From the NCBI GenBank assembly GCA_000773965.1, contig JRUP01000017.1:62001-126000 (forward strand): DNA of 64,000 nt, read 5' to 3'. The DNA comes from Enterobacter cancerogenus (GTDB lineage Bacteria > Pseudomonadota > Gammaproteobacteria > Enterobacterales > Enterobacteriaceae). How positions within the stretch are numbered: the first letter of the stretch is position 1; the number at the start of each line of letters is the position of its first letter. The notes under the pieces were generated by a model, which saw nothing but the letters and a program-made list of their open reading frames with translations, was not told where the DNA came from and ran no database searches. Shown here piece after piece: positions 18,783 through 32,393 of this stretch. Position numbers and translations under genes: made by a program.

Positions 18783-19754
18783 ATGGCTAATATGTTCGCC
18801 CTGATTCTGGTGATCGCCACGCTTATAACGGGTGTTATCTGGTGTATCGATCGCTTTAAGTGGGCTCCGGCGCGTCGTGCTAAGCAGGCAGCTGCACAAG
18901 CGCAGGCGGGCAACACATTGGACGGCAAAACGCTGGCCAAAGTGGCGGCTCAGCCAGGCTGGGTAGAAACGGCGGCATCGGTGTTCCCGGTGCTGGCGGT
19001 GGTACTGATCGTTCGCTCATTTATTTTTGAGCCATTCCAGATCCCATCAGGTTCCATGATGCCGACGTTGCTGATTGGTGATTTTATTCTGGTGGAGAAG
19101 TTTGCTTACGGAATCAAAGATCCGATTACTCAAACCACGCTGATCCCAACGGGTCATCCGCAGCGTGGTGATGTGGCGGTGTTTAAATACCCGAAAGATC
19201 CGAGCGTCGATTACATTAAACGTGTGATCGGTCTGCCGGGCGACAAAGTGGTGTTTGATCCTTACAGTAAAACGCTGACGGTAAACCCGGGTTGTGGCAC
19301 GGGCAAATGCGATACCGCGTTGCCGATCACCTATACCAACGTGGAGCCAAGCCGCTTTATTCAGACGTTCAGCGGCTTTGATGGCAACGAAACCGGCAAC
19401 GGCTTCTTTGAAGCGCCACAGGGTGAAACCATGAAGGGCGGCCTGCGTCTGGGAACACGTAAAGAGACGTTAGGCACGGTGACGCACGATATCCTGCTGG
19501 TAAACGAAGCGCAGAGCCAGGCAAGCATGTATTATCAGCAGCCGGGTCAGCCGCAATCCACGTGGATCGTGCCGGAAGGGCAATATTTCATGATGGGTGA
19601 TAACCGCGATAACAGCGCCGACAGCCGCTACTGGGGCTTTGTGCCTGAGAAGAATCTGGTCGGTAAAGCGGTGGCTATCTGGATGAGCTTTGAGAAACAA
19701 GAAGGACAGTGGCCAACGGGCGTGCGCTTGAGTCGCATCGGCGGAATCCACTAA
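18783..19754 (+). CDS. lepB: Signal peptidase I
   Basis: 323 residues (E. coli 324). Two N-terminal membrane segments flank a cytoplasmic loop. The catalytic Ser-Lys dyad is clear: S91 in PSGSMMPT and K146 in DYIKRVIGLPGD. The GDNRDNSADSRYWG box near the C-terminus is the family signature. It removes signal peptides from secreted proteins at the periplasmic face, including the A2M protein encoded further along this window. Confidence 0.98.
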   Translation: MANMFALILVIATLITGVIWCIDRFKWAPARRAKQAAAQAQAGNTLDGKTLAKVAAQPGWVETAASVFPVLAVVLIVRSFIFEPFQIPSGSMMPTLLIGDFILVEKFAYGIKDPITQTTLIPTGHPQRGDVAVFKYPKDPSVDYIKRVIGLPGDKVVFDPYSKTLTVNPGCGTGKCDTALPITYTNVEPSRFIQTFSGFDGNETGNGFFEAPQGETMKGGLRLGTRKETLGTVTHDILLVNEAQSQASMYYQQPGQPQSTWIVPEGQYFMMGDNRDNSADSRYWGFVPEKNLVGKAVAIWMSFEKQEGQWPTGVRLSRIGGIH

Positions 19755-20567
<813 letters not shown>

Positions 20568-20621
20568 AATACATAGTCATATCGCAGCGTCGACAGCGAC
20601 GCTGCTTAAGTCAGGACTCGA

Positions 20622-21524
20622 ATGAGCGAAATCGAAACACACAGCGGCTTTATCGCGATTGTTGGCCGACCTAACGTTGGCAAATCCACCTTACTGAACC
20701 AATTACTGGGGCAGAAAGTGTCGATCACCTCGCGTAAACCGCAAACCACGCGTCACCGCATCATGGGTATTCACACTGAAGGCGCTTATCAGGCGATCTA
20801 CGTGGATACTCCCGGGCTGCACATGGAAGAGAAGCGGGCGATTAACCGCCTGATGAACCGTGCTGCCAGCAGCTCGATTGGTGATGTGGAGCTGGTGATT
20901 TTTGTCGTTGAAGGCACTCGCTGGACGCCGGACGATGAAATGGTCTTGAACAAGCTGCGCGACGGCAAAGTACCTGTGGTGCTGGCGGTTAACAAGGTCG
21001 ATAACATTCAGGATAAAACCATTCTGCTGCCACACCTGCAGTTCCTGAGCCAGCAGATGAACTTCCTTGAGATCGTACCGATCTCGGCGGAAAGCGGTAA
21101 GAACGTTGATGCGATTGCCGCTATCGCGCGTAAATGCCTGCCGAAATCTGACCATCACTTCCCTGAAGATTACATCACCGATCGTTCACAGCGCTTCATG
21201 GCGTCTGAGATCATCCGTGAAAAACTGATGCGCTTCCTCGGTGCGGAACTGCCTTACTCAGTGACCGTGGAAATCGAACAGTTCGTCTCTAACGATCGTG
21301 GTGGCTATGACATCAACGGTCTGATCCTGGTCGAGCGCGAAGGTCAGAAGAAAATGGTGATTGGCAACAAAGGCGCCAAGATTAAAACCATCGGAATTGA
21401 AGCACGTAAAGACATGGAAGAGATGTTTGAAGCCAAAGTGCATCTTGAACTGTGGGTTAAAGTGAAATCGGGCTGGGCGGATGACGAACGTGCACTGCGC
21501 AGCCTGGGCTATACAGACGAATAA
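20622..21524 (+). CDS. era: GTPase Era
   Basis: 300 residues. The GTPase motifs are [12 protein letters not shown] (G1), DTPGLH (G3) and NKVD (G4). The C-terminal KH domain includes [13 protein letters not shown]. It binds the 3' end of 16S rRNA and is an essential 30S maturation factor. It is followed by recO after only three bases, so coupling is likely. Confidence 0.98.
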   Translation: MSEIETHSGFIAIVGRPNVGKSTLLNQLLGQKVSITSRKPQTTRHRIMGIHTEGAYQAIYVDTPGLHMEEKRAINRLMNRAASSSIGDVELVIFVVEGTRWTPDDEMVLNKLRDGKVPVVLAVNKVDNIQDKTILLPHLQFLSQQMNFLEIVPISAESGKNVDAIAAIARKCLPKSDHHFPEDYITDRSQRFMASEIIREKLMRFLGAELPYSVTVEIEQFVSNDRGGYDINGLILVEREGQKKMVIGNKGAKIKTIGIEARKDMEEMFEAKVHLELWVKVKSGWADDERALRSLGYTDE

Positions 21525-21527
21525 TTG

Positions 21528-22256
21528 ATGGAAGGCTGGCAACGCGCCTTTGTGCTGCATAGTCGCCCTTACAGCGAAACCAGCCTCCTGCTCGATTTAT
21601 TCAGCGAAAGCGAAGGGCGCGTCCGCGTCCTGGCCAAAGGCGCACGCTCGCGCCGTTCGCAACTCAAAGGTGCACTCCAACCCTTCACGCCGCTGCTGGT
21701 GCGTTGGGGTGGGCGTGGCGAAGTTAAAACGCTGCGCAGCGCTGAAGCGGTGTCACTGGCCTTGCCGCTCAGTGGCATCACGCTCTACTGCGGGCTGTAC
21801 GTTAACGAACTGCTGTCTCGCGTGCTTGAGCAGGAAATTCCTTTCTCCGACCTCTTCTTTGATTATCTCCATTGCATCCAGATGCTGGCCGCAGGCAGCG
21901 GCACGCCTGAACCGGCGCTGCGTCGCTTTGAACTGGCGCTGCTGGGCCACCTGGGTTACGGCGTGGATTTCCTGCACTGTGCGGGCAGTGGTGAAGAGAT
22001 CGATGACGGCATGACGTACAGTTATCGTGAAGAGAAGGGGTTTATCGCCAGCCTGGTGGTGAATCAACGCAGTTTTACCGGTCGCCAGTTGCGTGCGTTG
22101 TGGGAACGCGAGTTTCCCGATGCTGACAGCCTGCGTGCTGCCAAGCGCTTCACGCGTATGGCGCTCAAGCCTTATCTGGGCGGTAAACCGCTGAAGAGCC
22201 AGGAACTGTTTCGCCAGTTTGTGCCGAAAAAGAAGCCCGATGTGGCAAACGACTAG
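21528..22256 (+). CDS. recO: DNA repair protein RecO
   Basis: 242 residues, the E. coli length. The ATG at 21528 follows a TTG at 21525 that would add one residue. An N-terminal OB fold ([19 protein letters not shown]) is followed by a helical domain. RecO with RecR loads RecA on SSB-coated gaps in the RecFOR pathway and anneals single strands. It is the last gene of rnc-era-recO. Confidence 0.96.
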   Translation: MEGWQRAFVLHSRPYSETSLLLDLFSESEGRVRVLAKGARSRRSQLKGALQPFTPLLVRWGGRGEVKTLRSAEAVSLALPLSGITLYCGLYVNELLSRVLEQEIPFSDLFFDYLHCIQMLAAGSGTPEPALRRFELALLGHLGYGVDFLHCAGSGEEIDDGMTYSYREEKGFIASLVVNQRSFTGRQLRALWEREFPDADSLRAAKRFTRMALKPYLGGKPLKSQELFRQFVPKKKPDVAND

Positions 22257-22326
22257 CGCTGGTCGTACCGCCTGATATGCTCAGCACGGTACACTGCAAA
22301 CACACTGAACCTATTTAAGGATTGTC

Positions 22327-23058
22327 ATGGCTGAGTTGCTGTTAGGGGTCAACATTGACCACATCGCCACCGTACGTAACGCACGTGGCACGAATTATCC
22401 CGATCCAGTCCAGGCTGCGTTTGTTTCTGAACAGGCGGGCGCAGATGGCATCACTGTGCACCTGCGTGAAGATCGTCGTCATATCACCGATCGCGATGTG
22501 CGAATTCTGCGCGATACCATCCAGACGCGCATGAATCTGGAGATGGCGGTGACCGATGAGATGATCGACATTGCCTGTGACATCAAGCCGCACTTCGTGT
22601 GTCTGGTGCCGGAAAAGCGCCAGGAAGTGACCACTGAAGGCGGATTAGATGTGGCGGGTCAGCAGGACAAAATCAATGCTGCGGTTCGCCTGCTGAGCGA
22701 AGCGGGTATTCTGGTGTCGCTGTTCATCGATGCCGACCACCGCCAGATTGAAGCGGCCGTTGCCAGCGGCGCACCCTACATTGAGATTCACACTGGCGCC
22801 TACGCGGAAGCACCGGAAGGGCTGGAGCGTGAAGCCGAGCTGTCTCGCATTCGCAAAGCGGCCACGTTTGCAGCCAGCCTCGGTTTGAAGGTTAACGCCG
22901 GTCACGGTCTGACGTATCACAACGTGCAACCCATCGCTGAACTGCCGGAGATGCATGAGCTAAACATTGGTCACGCCATCATTGGCCGCGCGCTGTTCAG
23001 TGGCCTGGCGGATGCGGTATCAGAGATGAAGCAGCTGATGCGGGAAGCGCGTCGTTAA
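22327..23058 (+). CDS. pdxJ: Pyridoxine 5'-phosphate synthase PdxJ
   Basis: 243 residues, a TIM-barrel enzyme. It begins [21 protein letters not shown] with the conserved [10 protein letters not shown] strand, and has [16 protein letters not shown] (here [12 protein letters not shown]) and [10 protein letters not shown] segments. It condenses 1-deoxy-D-xylulose 5-phosphate with 3-amino-2-oxopropyl phosphate to form pyridoxine 5'-phosphate, the last ring-forming step of de novo vitamin B6 synthesis. Its stop overlaps the acpS ATG by one base. Confidence 0.97.
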   Translation: MAELLLGVNIDHIATVRNARGTNYPDPVQAAFVSEQAGADGITVHLREDRRHITDRDVRILRDTIQTRMNLEMAVTDEMIDIACDIKPHFVCLVPEKRQEVTTEGGLDVAGQQDKINAAVRLLSEAGILVSLFIDADHRQIEAAVASGAPYIEIHTGAYAEAPEGLEREAELSRIRKAATFAASLGLKVNAGHGLTYHNVQPIAELPEMHELNIGHAIIGRALFSGLADAVSEMKQLMREARR

Positions 23059-23438
23059 TGGCGATTCTCGGACTCGGCAGCGACATCGTTGAAATCGAAC
23101 GTATTGCCGGTGTGATTGAGCGATCCGGCGATCGACTGGCGCGTCGCGTCTTGAGCGAAGCCGAGTGGCAGCAATATCAGGCGCACCAGCAACCGGTGCG
23201 TTTTCTTGCCAAACGTTTTGCGGTGAAAGAAGCGGCGGCCAAAGCCTTTGGTACCGGGATTCGCGGTGGCCTGGCGTTTAATCAATTCGAAGTGTACAAC
23301 GATGCGCTGGGCAAACCGGGCTTACGCTTTTTCGAACAGGCAAAAGTGATTGCCAGTCAGTTGGGCGTAAAGCATGTGCATGTCACGCTGGCCGATGAGC
23401 GTCACTACGCCTGCGCAACGGTGATCATCGAAGACTAA
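23058..23438 (+). CDS. acpS: Holo-[acyl-carrier-protein] synthase AcpS
   Basis: 126 residues, the trimeric group-I phosphopantetheinyl transferase length. [12 protein letters not shown] near the start carries the Mg-binding Asp, and [14 protein letters not shown] carries the catalytic Glu/Lys. It transfers 4'-phosphopantetheine from CoA to apo-ACP for fatty acid synthesis. It is coupled to pdxJ. Its stop overlaps the convergent yfhL stop (CTAA). Confidence 0.97.
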   Translation: MAILGLGSDIVEIERIAGVIERSGDRLARRVLSEAEWQQYQAHQQPVRFLAKRFAVKEAAAKAFGTGIRGGLAFNQFEVYNDALGKPGLRFFEQAKVIASQLGVKHVHVTLADERHYACATVIIED

Positions 23439-23683
23439 GGGTGCAACACGACAAATTTCTCCCACAGCGCCTCACGGGTTTCCGGGTGCTGTGGGTCAGA
23501 AATGATGGTGTTATCAATCGGGCAGACGCTTTGGCAGGTCGGCACATCATAATGGCCTACGCACTCGGTGCAGCGGTCGACATCAATCTCATAGATCATC
23601 TCACCTAAGCTGATAGCCTGGTTCGGGCATTCAGGTTCGCACATATCGCAATTGATGCATTTCGCCGTAATGAGTAAAGCCAT
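23435..23683 (-). CDS. yfhL: 2[4Fe-4S] ferredoxin-like protein YfhL
   Basis: 82 residues with two ferredoxin cysteine clusters: [13 protein letters not shown], and CTEC with C53/C57-type cysteines in [14 protein letters not shown]. This is the Alvin-type layout with an extended loop. The ATG at 23683 gives [12 protein letters not shown] as in E. coli; the longer frame upstream is unconserved. It is a low-potential electron carrier whose partner is unknown. It requires Fe-S cluster assembly, of interest because the isc assembly genes are missing from the isc locus of this window. Confidence 0.95.
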   Translation of the reverse strand: MALLITAKCINCDMCEPECPNQAISLGEMIYEIDVDRCTECVGHYDVPTCQSVCPIDNTIISDPQHPETREALWEKFVVLHP

Positions 23684-23869
23684 GATCGCCGTTAGCCTGA
23701 TAAAGAAGGCGCGCACCTTATCATAAAATCGGCTTCTGCAGGCGCAGGGTTTGTTGTGCTGGATCAAACAAAGCGGGAATTAAGTTCACTACAGCAGAAT
23801 TCGCTATCAGTCAGACAGGAATCAGGAAAACTCCGCGTTACCCTTCTGTGCGTTAAGAATCAGCCAGTA

Positions 23870-23893
23870 AAAGGCCGGATAACGGCCTTTTTC
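23870..23893. terminator. Terminator downstream of yfhH
   Basis: A hairpin AAAGGCCGGATAACGGCCTTT lies 4 bases beyond the yfhH stop and has A/T tracts on both sides. It can act in either direction. Confidence 0.8.
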
Positions 23894-23896
23894 GCA

Positions 23897-24736
23897 TTAC
23901 ACCAGTTTTTTGACCAGTTCTTCGCTGTGCCTTATGTGGCTTGAAGCGCGTTCTGGATCGTTTTGTACCAACGCCATAAACAGCAGGTCGGTCAACGCCA
24001 GTTGTGCACTGGTGGAGGAGATTGCGGCACTGCGCGTGCTTTGCTCCTCGGCAACGGTGTACAAGCATATGGAAGCGCATTGTTGCAGCGAGTTGGGGGT
24101 AAAGCCGGTAAACGCCAACACGTCGACCCCCAGCTGTGCGGCTTCCTGTGCCGCAAGGTTAATCTCACGCCGCTCACCGGTATAGGAAATCGCCAGCAGC
24201 ACATCCCCCGGTGCCATCGCCTGCACGCTCGCCAGTAAAGCATGCATATCCTGCTCAGCTACCGCGTTGATGCCAATCTTCATCAGCTTCCACGAGAAAT
24301 CTTTCGCCACCAACCCTGAAGCGCCGATGCCCACAAGCAGAATGCGGTTGGCGTTCTTCAGCAGCTGCAGGGTTTGCAGCAGTTTCTCTTCGCTGTTGAT
24401 ATCCAGCGTGGCGCGAATAGCAGAAATCTTCTCAGTCAGTAATTTTTCGCCGACCACCTTGAGGGGATCGTCGCTGAGAATATGATTGTGCACGGTGATG
24501 GCGTCGCGATCCGCCAGCGATTCACTCAGTGCCAGTTTCAGCGCCGGAAATCCCTTATAACCCAGTTTCTGGGCAAACTTCACCACGCTCGACTGGCTGA
24601 CGCCCGATTCCTCAGCCAGTTTTTGTGAACTCAGATGCCGTGCCCGATCCGGCTGCGACAGCAAAAAATCCGCCAGCCGACGCTCATTTAGCGCCAGTCG
24701 AGGGTAGAGCTGGCGAATTCGCAGCAATGAACTCAT
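23897..24736 (-). CDS. yfhH: RpiR-family transcriptional regulator YfhH
   Basis: 279 residues. An N-terminal HTH of the RpiR/MurR type (EESGVSQSSVVKFAQKLGYKGFPALKLAL, residues about 42-70) is followed by a SIS sugar-phosphate-binding domain with GIGASGLVAKD and SYTGERREI. Ligand and targets are unknown, though sugar phosphates are expected. It is divergent from pgpC, as in E. coli. Confidence 0.92.
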   Translation of the reverse strand: MSSLLRIRQLYPRLALNERRLADFLLSQPDRARHLSSQKLAEESGVSQSSVVKFAQKLGYKGFPALKLALSESLADRDAITVHNHILSDDPLKVVGEKLLTEKISAIRATLDINSEEKLLQTLQLLKNANRILLVGIGASGLVAKDFSWKLMKIGINAVAEQDMHALLASVQAMAPGDVLLAISYTGERREINLAAQEAAQLGVDVLAFTGFTPNSLQQCASICLYTVAEEQSTRSAAISSTSAQLALTDLLFMALVQNDPERASSHIRHSEELVKKLV

Positions 24737-24940
24737 GTTCGATCCTTAATCCATCTAATCCCGCTTGAGCTTAGTCTCTTTTCGCACCGTCAGGTTTTAA
24801 TGACAGCACGCCGATACAAAGAATAAACTATTCAGCTGGCATTGTGGCGCCAGGAATTAAAAATGACCGCTTTCGCCCCCGCCGTTGAAGCTGGCTACAC
24901 TGTAGGGCAAGCCGTAGAAAGGAAAGATAAGGAGTGGAGT

Positions 24941-25579
24941 TTGACAAAGGGTACGCAACGCCGCGTGGTGTTTTTCGATCTGGATGGCACGCTGCATCAG
25001 CAGGACATGTTTGGCACCTTTATGCGTTATCTGCTGCGACGCCAGCCGATCAACTTGTTGCTGGTGGTGCCGCTGTTGCCGGTAATTGGCCTGGGAATGC
25101 TGTTTAAAGGACGCGCCGCACGCTGGCCGATGAGCTTGCTGCTTTGGGCCATTACCTTCGGCCACAGTGAGCAACGCCTGCGTCAGCGTGAAGCGGAGTT
25201 CGCGACATGGTTCCGTCAGCGTGTTACCGCCTTTCCGGTGGTGCAACAACGTCTGACCGATTATCTCAGTAGCGATGATGCGGATGTGTGGCTGATCACC
25301 GGTTCACCACAATCACTGGTAGAGCAGGTCTATTTCGATTCGGCCTTTCTGCCGCGCGTACAGCTGATTGCCAGTCAGATGCAACCCGGTTTAGGGGGAC
25401 GCGTGCTGGCCATGCGTTGCCTCGGGCATGAGAAGGTCGCTCAACTCGAAGAGAAGATTGGTACACCATTGCAACTCTACAGCGGTTACAGCGACAGTAA
25501 GCAGGATAACCCGCTGCTGTTCTTCTGCCAGCATCGCTGGCGGGTGACACCTCGCGGTGAGCTGCAACAGCTGGAGTGA
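24941..25579 (+). CDS. pgpC: Phosphatidylglycerophosphatase C
   Basis: 212 residues against 211 in E. coli. A TTG start at 24941 is preferred because AAGGAG lies 6 bases upstream and the product then matches the family N-terminus; the upstream ATG at 24842 would add 33 unconserved residues. HAD-superfamily motifs: FFDLDGTLH (nucleophile Asp), LITGSPQ (motif II) and GYSDSKQDN (motif IV). One or two hydrophobic segments suggest inner-membrane attachment. It dephosphorylates PGP to phosphatidylglycerol, redundant with PgpA and PgpB. Confidence 0.92.
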   Translation: MTKGTQRRVVFFDLDGTLHQQDMFGTFMRYLLRRQPINLLLVVPLLPVIGLGMLFKGRAARWPMSLLLWAITFGHSEQRLRQREAEFATWFRQRVTAFPVVQQRLTDYLSSDDADVWLITGSPQSLVEQVYFDSAFLPRVQLIASQMQPGLGGRVLAMRCLGHEKVAQLEEKIGTPLQLYSGYSDSKQDNPLLFFCQHRWRVTPRGELQQLE

Positions 25580-25617
25580 ATCATGCGGCGATTCCGTCTA
25601 TAATGCGCCGCCTTTAA

Positions 25618-27584
<1,967 letters not shown>

Positions 27585-27748
27585 ATAGTTGTCTCGTAAT
27601 GGCTCACAGGCCTCTGTCTTTTAAAGGCAGTATTTGTGTTGTTTTTACTCCCAGAGCGAGGGGCATTTTGCGCAACAAAGTGCAGCAGGGCAACTTATAT
27701 AGCAAGAATTGTGCAAAATTCAGCCAAATGCTGAGTGCCAGATTTTAT

Positions 27749-27764
27749 GCGCAAACGGTTTCGT
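27749..27764. promoter_or_regulatory. PurR box upstream of purL
   Basis: GCGCAAACGGTTTCGT matches the palindromic PurR consensus at 13 of 16 positions and lies just upstream of a TATAAT at 27782-27787. Repression by PurR with hypoxanthine or guanine is expected, as for E. coli purL. Confidence 0.85.
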
Positions 27765-27854
27765 AACCCGTGCTGTTTCTCTATAATACCGCCCGTTTTC
27801 CCCTGTTGCGCCCAATGAAGCGTCGCCCGGCGCTTCGAAGACGAGAGATCTTTG

Positions 27855-30800
27855 ATGATGGAAATTCTGCGTGGTTCGCCCGCTCTGTCGGCATTTCGTG
27901 TAAACAAACTGCTGACCCGCTTTCAGGACGCTCACCTGCCAGTGAGTGATATTTACGCCGAGTACGTCCATTTTGCCGATGTCAGTGCACCGCTCAGTGC
28001 GGATGAACATGCCCGCCTGCAACGTCTGCTGAAATACGGTCCTTCTCTCGCCGAGCACGCGCCACAAGGGCGTCTGTTACTGGTGACGCCGCGTCCCGGC
28101 ACCATTTCTCCGTGGTCATCAAAAGCCACCGATATCGCGCACAACTGTGATCTGCCCCAGGTTATCCGCCTCGAACGCGGTATGGCTTTCTATGTGCAGG
28201 CGCCGCAGCTGACGGAAGCGCAATGGCAACAGCTGGCTAGCCTGCTGCATGACCGCATGATGGAGACCGTGTTCGGTGACCTGAATGATGCGCAGCAGTT
28301 GTTCGCACACCATGAACCACAGCCGCTGAAAAGCGTTGATGTGCTGGGTGCCGGTCGCATCGCACTGGAACAGGCCAACACCACGCTGGGCCTGGCACTG
28401 GCCGATGACGAAATCGACTATTTGCTGAATGCCTTCACCAAACTGGGCCGCAATCCGAACGACATCGAGCTCTATATGTTTGCACAGGCAAACTCAGAGC
28501 ACTGCCGTCATAAAATCTTCAACGCCGACTGGATTATCGACGGTGAAAAACAGCCGAAGTCGCTGTTTAAAATGATCAAAAACACATTTGAACATAATCC
28601 TGAGCACGTGCTGTCCGCTTATAAAGACAACGCCGCGGTGATGGAAGGTTCAAAAGTGGGCCGCTTCTACGCCGATGCGCAGAAGGGCGAATACAACTTC
28701 CATCAGGAAGATGCGCATATCCTGATGAAGGTAGAAACCCATAACCACCCGACCGCGATTTCACCGTGGCCAGGTGCGGCAACCGGTTCCGGCGGTGAAA
28801 TCCGTGATGAGGGTGCAACCGGACGTGGCGCGAAACCGAAAGCGGGCCTGGTCGGTTTCTCCGTTTCCAACCTGCGTATTCCGGGTTTTGAACAGCCGTG
28901 GGAAGAAGATTTTGGTAAGCCGGAGCGTATTGTCACCGCGCTGGATATCATGACCGAAGGCCCACTGGGCGGCGCAGCGTTCAACAACGAATTTGGCCGT
29001 CCGGCACTGAACGGATACTTCCGTACTTATGAAGAGCGCGTGAATAGCCATAATGGCTCAGAACTGCGTGGCTACCATAAGCCGATCATGCTGGCGGGCG
29101 GTATTGGTAACATCCGTGCTGACCACGTGCAGAAAGGTGAGATCGTTGTTGGCGCGAAACTGATCGTGCTCGGCGGACCCGCGATGAACATCGGCCTCGG
29201 CGGCGGAGCAGCCTCTTCAATGGCCTCTGGGCAGTCTGATGCGGATCTGGATTTTGCATCTGTCCAGCGTGACAACCCGGAAATGGAGCGTCGCTGCCAG
29301 GAAGTGATCGACCGTTGCTGGCAGCTGGGCGAAGCCAACCCGATTCTGTTCATCCACGACGTCGGTGCTGGCGGTCTGTCTAACGCGATGCCAGAGCTGG
29401 TGAGTGATGGTGGCCGTGGCGGCAACTTCAACCTGCGTGACATCCTCAACGATGAGCCAGGCATGAGCCCGCTGGAAGTGTGGTGTAACGAATCCCAGGA
29501 ACGTTATGTACTGGCGGTGGCACCGGCTCAACTGGCGCTGTTTGACGAGCTGTGTAAGCGTGAGCGTGCACCTTATGCGGTGATCGGTGAAGCCACCGAA
29601 GAGCTGCACCTGAACCTGGCGGATAGTCACTTCGATAACAACCCTATCGACATGCCGCTGGACGTGCTGTTGGGCAAAACGCCGAAGATGACGCGTGATG
29701 TTGCCACTCAGCAGGCCAAAGGCGATGCGCTGGTGCGTGACGGTATTACCGTGGCAGATGCCGTTAATCGCGTACTGCATCTGCCAACTGTGGCAGAGAA
29801 AACCTTCCTGATTACCATCGGTGACCGTTCGGTAACCGGTATGGTGGCGCGTGACCAGATGGTCGGTCCATGGCAGATTCCGGTAGCGAACTGTGCAGTG
29901 ACCACCGCCAGCCTGGATAGCTATCACGGCGAAGCCTTCTCACTGGGCGAACGTGCGCCAGTCGCCTTGCTGGACTTCGCTGCATCTGGTCGTTTAGCGG
30001 TCGGTGAAGCGTTGACCAACCTGGCGGCCACCGCGATTGGTTCACTGCAGCGCGTGAAGCTGTCTGCGAACTGGATGGCAGCAGCGGGTCACCCGGGTGA
30101 AGATGCCGGTTTATATGCAGCGGTAAAAGCGGTTGGTGAAGAACTGTGTCCGGCGCTGGGCATCACTATTCCGGTCGGCAAAGACTCGATGTCGATGAAA
30201 ACTCGCTGGCAGCAGGGTACCGAAGAGCGTGAGATGACCTCACCGCTGTCGCTGGTGATCACCGCCTTTGCGCGTGTAGAAGATGTGCGCCGCACCGTAA
30301 CGCCTCAACTGCAAGCTGACCAGGATAACCTGCTGTTGCTGATTGATTTGGGCAACGGCGCAAACACCCTGGGTGCTACCGCACTGTCTCAGGTTTACCG
30401 TCAGTTAGGCGATAAGCCAGCCGACGTGCGTGATGCATCGCAGCTGGCAGGCTTCTTCAACGCCATTCAGGCGCTGGTGGCTGAGCAGAAACTGCTGGCT
30501 TACCATGACCGTTCTGATGGCGGCCTGCTGGTCACGCTGGCTGAAATGGCTTTCACCGGTCACTGCGGTATCGAAGCCGATATCGCCGCGCTGGGTAACG
30601 ATGCGCTGGCAGCACTGTTCACCGAAGAGTTGGGTGCAGTGATCCAGATTAATGCCGCTGATCGTGCCGCCGTTGAGAAAGTGTTTGCCGACCATGGTCT
30701 GAGCAGCAATGTGCATGTGATTGGTCAGGCGCTGCCGGGCGATCGCTTTGTCATCCGTTCTGGCGACAGCGCAGTGTACAGCGAAAGCCGCACCACGCTG

Positions 30801-31745
30801 CGTACCTGGTGGGCAGAAACCACCTGGCAGATGCAGCGCCTGCGTGACAACCCTGCCTGTGCCGATCAGGAGCACGAAGCGAAGAAAGACGACAACGATC
30901 CTGGCCTGAACGTTCATCTGACCTTCAAGCCAGAAGAAGATGTTGCTGCGCCGATGATCGCCACAGGCGCGCGTCCTCGTGTTGCCGTACTGCGTGAGCA
31001 GGGCGTGAACTCCCACGTTGAGATGGCAGCTGCCTTCCACCGTGCTGGTTTCACCGCAGTCGATGTGCACATGAGCGATCTGCTGGCGGGCCGCCGTGGT
31101 CTGGAAGAGTTCCAGGCGCTGGTCGCGTGCGGTGGCTTCTCTTACGGTGACGTATTGGGTGCCGGTGAAGGTTGGGCGAAGTCGATTCTGTTCAACGGCC
31201 GTGTGCGTGACGAGTTCGAAAACTTCTTCCACCGTCCGCAGACGCTGGCGCTGGGCGTGTGTAACGGCTGCCAGATGATGTCGAATCTGCGTGAGCTGAT
31301 TCCGGGCAGCGAACTGTGGCCGCGCTTCGTACGTAACCAGTCAGAGCGGTTTGAAGCACGTTTCAGCCTGGTCGAAGTGGCTGCGAGCCCATCGTTGCTG
31401 CTGGACGGCATGGCCGGTTCTCATATGCCAATCGCCGTGTCGCACGGTGAAGGCTTCGTAGAAGTGCGTGACGGTGCGCATCTGGCTCAGCTGGAAAGCA
31501 AAGGTCTGGTGGCGCTGCGCTTCGTGGACAACTTCGGTAAAGTGACCGAAAATTACCCAGCCAACCCGAACGGCTCGCCGAACGGTATCACTGCGGTAAC
31601 CAACGAAAGCGGTCGTGTCACCATTATGATGCCGCACCCAGAGCGCGTGTTCCGTACCGTGAGTAACTCCTGGCACCCTGCGGAGTGGGGCGAAGACAGC
31701 CCGTGGATGCGTATCTTCCGCAACGCACGCAAGCAGCTGGGCTAA
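27855..31745 (+). CDS. purL: Phosphoribosylformylglycinamidine synthase (FGAM synthase)
   Basis: 1296 residues, the large single-chain form of gamma-proteobacteria (E. coli 1295). The first ATG at 27855 gives [14 protein letters not shown]; a TTG just before is not needed. The central synthetase half includes [20 protein letters not shown] and [12 protein letters not shown]-terminal class-I glutamine amidotransferase has the nucleophile in [13 protein letters not shown] and the His/Glu in MPHPERVF. It converts FGAR, glutamine and ATP to FGAM in purine synthesis. A PurR box and promoter lie upstream. Confidence 0.98.
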   Translation: MMEILRGSPALSAFRVNKLLTRFQDAHLPVSDIYAEYVHFADVSAPLSADEHARLQRLLKYGPSLAEHAPQGRLLLVTPRPGTISPWSSKATDIAHNCDLPQVIRLERGMAFYVQAPQLTEAQWQQLASLLHDRMMETVFGDLNDAQQLFAHHEPQPLKSVDVLGAGRIALEQANTTLGLALADDEIDYLLNAFTKLGRNPNDIELYMFAQANSEHCRHKIFNADWIIDGEKQPKSLFKMIKNTFEHNPEHVLSAYKDNAAVMEGSKVGRFYADAQKGEYNFHQEDAHILMKVETHNHPTAISPWPGAATGSGGEIRDEGATGRGAKPKAGLVGFSVSNLRIPGFEQPWEEDFGKPERIVTALDIMTEGPLGGAAFNNEFGRPALNGYFRTYEERVNSHNGSELRGYHKPIMLAGGIGNIRADHVQKGEIVVGAKLIVLGGPAMNIGLGGGAASSMASGQSDADLDFASVQRDNPEMERRCQEVIDRCWQLGEANPILFIHDVGAGGLSNAMPELVSDGGRGGNFNLRDILNDEPGMSPLEVWCNESQERYVLAVAPAQLALFDELCKRERAPYAVIGEATEELHLNLADSHFDNNPIDMPLDVLLGKTPKMTRDVATQQAKGDALVRDGITVADAVNRVLHLPTVAEKTFLITIGDRSVTGMVARDQMVGPWQIPVANCAVTTASLDSYHGEAFSLGERAPVALLDFAASGRLAVGEALTNLAATAIGSLQRVKLSANWMAAAGHPGEDAGLYAAVKAVGEELCPALGITIPVGKDSMSMKTRWQQGTEEREMTSPLSLVITAFARVEDVRRTVTPQLQADQDNLLLLIDLGNGANTLGATALSQVYRQLGDKPADVRDASQLAGFFNAIQALVAEQKLLAYHDRSDGGLLVTLAEMAFTGHCGIEADIAALGNDALAALFTEELGAVIQINAADRAAVEKVFADHGLSSNVHVIGQALPGDRFVIRSGDSAVYSESRTTLRTWWAETTWQMQRLRDNPACADQEHEAKKDDNDPGLNVHLTFKPEEDVAAPMIATGARPRVAVLREQGVNSHVEMAAAFHRAGFTAVDVHMSDLLAGRRGLEEFQALVACGGFSYGDVLGAGEGWAKSILFNGRVRDEFENFFHRPQTLALGVCNGCQMMSNLRELIPGSELWPRFVRNQSERFEARFSLVEVAASPSLLLDGMAGSHMPIAVSHGEGFVEVRDGAHLAQLESKGLVALRFVDNFGKVTENYPANPNGSPNGITAVTNESGRVTIMMPHPERVFRTVSNSWHPAEWGEDSPWMRIFRNARKQLG

Positions 31746-31764
31746 TTTAGCCAGTCGCGTCAGA

Positions 31765-31790
31765 GGCCGCCGCAAGGCGGCCTTTCTTTT
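31765..31790 (+). terminator. purL terminator
   Basis: GGCCGCC-GCAA-GGCGGCC is followed by TTTCTTTT, 20 bases past the purL stop. Confidence 0.9.
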
Positions 31791-31816
31791 GGGCGGCTGG
31801 TCCAGACTCACTCACT

Positions 31817-31848
31817 CAATCCATCAATCCATCAATCCATCAATCCAT
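31817..31848. repeat. Octanucleotide tandem repeat (CAATCCAT)x4
   Basis: Four perfect copies of CAATCCAT lie between the purL terminator and the glmY regulatory region. It is a simple-sequence array in non-coding DNA with no evident function; copy number may vary among strains. Confidence 0.9.
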
Positions 31849-31882
31849 TACGCCATGACCTACTTAGGCTGGCTCGCAAAAT

Positions 31883-31933
31883 TGTCGGAAATTAGCGACA
31901 AACACGATAATGATGTGTCGCTAAATGGTGACA
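31883..31933 (+). promoter_or_regulatory. Two GlrR binding sites upstream of glmY
   Basis: TGTC-N10-GACA occurs perfectly at 31883-31900 and again at 31916-31933. A degenerate third copy (right half GACA at 31993-31996) lies closer to the promoter. E. coli GlrR binds TGTC-N10-GACA sites about 100-220 bp upstream of its sigma54 targets. Confidence 0.85.
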
Positions 31934-31935
31934 TT

Positions 31936-31948
31936 TAAATTATTGATT
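31936..31948 (-). promoter_or_regulatory. Candidate IHF site in the glmY upstream region
   Basis: The minus strand reads AATCAATAATTTA, an exact match to WATCAA-N4-TTR. It lies between the GlrR sites and the sigma54 promoter, where DNA bending would help the activator reach the polymerase. Confidence 0.6.
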
Positions 31949-32081
31949 TATATTGGATCGATTTTTCATCCTCTAACTCGTTGCTGATCAGCGACACTTT
32001 CGTCAGACCAGCCGGTCCGCTTTTTCATAAAAAACTGCGTCACACCTCGCATTACTCTGATAATCAATGCTATTTCATTTC

Positions 32082-32097
32082 TGGCACGATAGTTGCT
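32082..32097 (+). promoter_or_regulatory. Sigma54 promoter of glmY (with overlapping sigma70 -10)
   Basis: TGGCAC-N5-TTGCT is a perfect -24/-12 element. An overlapping TATACT just downstream could serve sigma70, a dual arrangement known for E. coli glmY. Transcription should start near 32107. Confidence 0.9.
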
Positions 32098-32106
32098 ATA
32101 CTTAAA

Positions 32107-32327
32107 GCGTTGCTCATTCTCCTGTCTATGATTGCCCCGCACTGCGGTTGAGCTCATAAAATTCGAATGACGCACCAAACGGAGCCTGCCGTCCACCCAA
32201 CCGATAATCGCTTGCTTTGCAACGTTATCAAGCATCGGACGCAACGTTGAGTTAGGCTCCACCTATTTTGCAAGCGATGCTGCGGCGTCGCTCTCACGGC
32301 AGCCCAAAAGGGCTGCCGTTTTCCTTT
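32107..32327 (+). ncRNA. glmY: Small RNA GlmY
   Basis: Recognised by position (between purL and glrK as in E. coli), its sigma54 promoter with GlrR sites, a 5' portion GCGTTGCTCATTC reminiscent of E. coli GlmY, and a strong terminator at the 3' end. The body folds into several GC-rich stems. In E. coli GlmY sequesters the adaptor RapZ, sparing GlmZ from RNase E, so that GlmZ activates glmS translation when glucosamine-6-phosphate is low. Estimated length is about 220 nt, a little longer than E. coli; the exact ends are inferred. Confidence 0.8.
32296..32327 (+). terminator. glmY terminator
   Basis: ACGGCAGCCC-AAAA-GGGCTGCCGT is followed by TTTCCTTTC, giving a perfect ten-pair stem. Confidence 0.9.
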
Positions 32328-32393
32328 CGGTACTTTCTTCCCTATTGATACTTCGTTAGCATGCCAGCAGCTCACATTGAAGGATGCGCGGTA

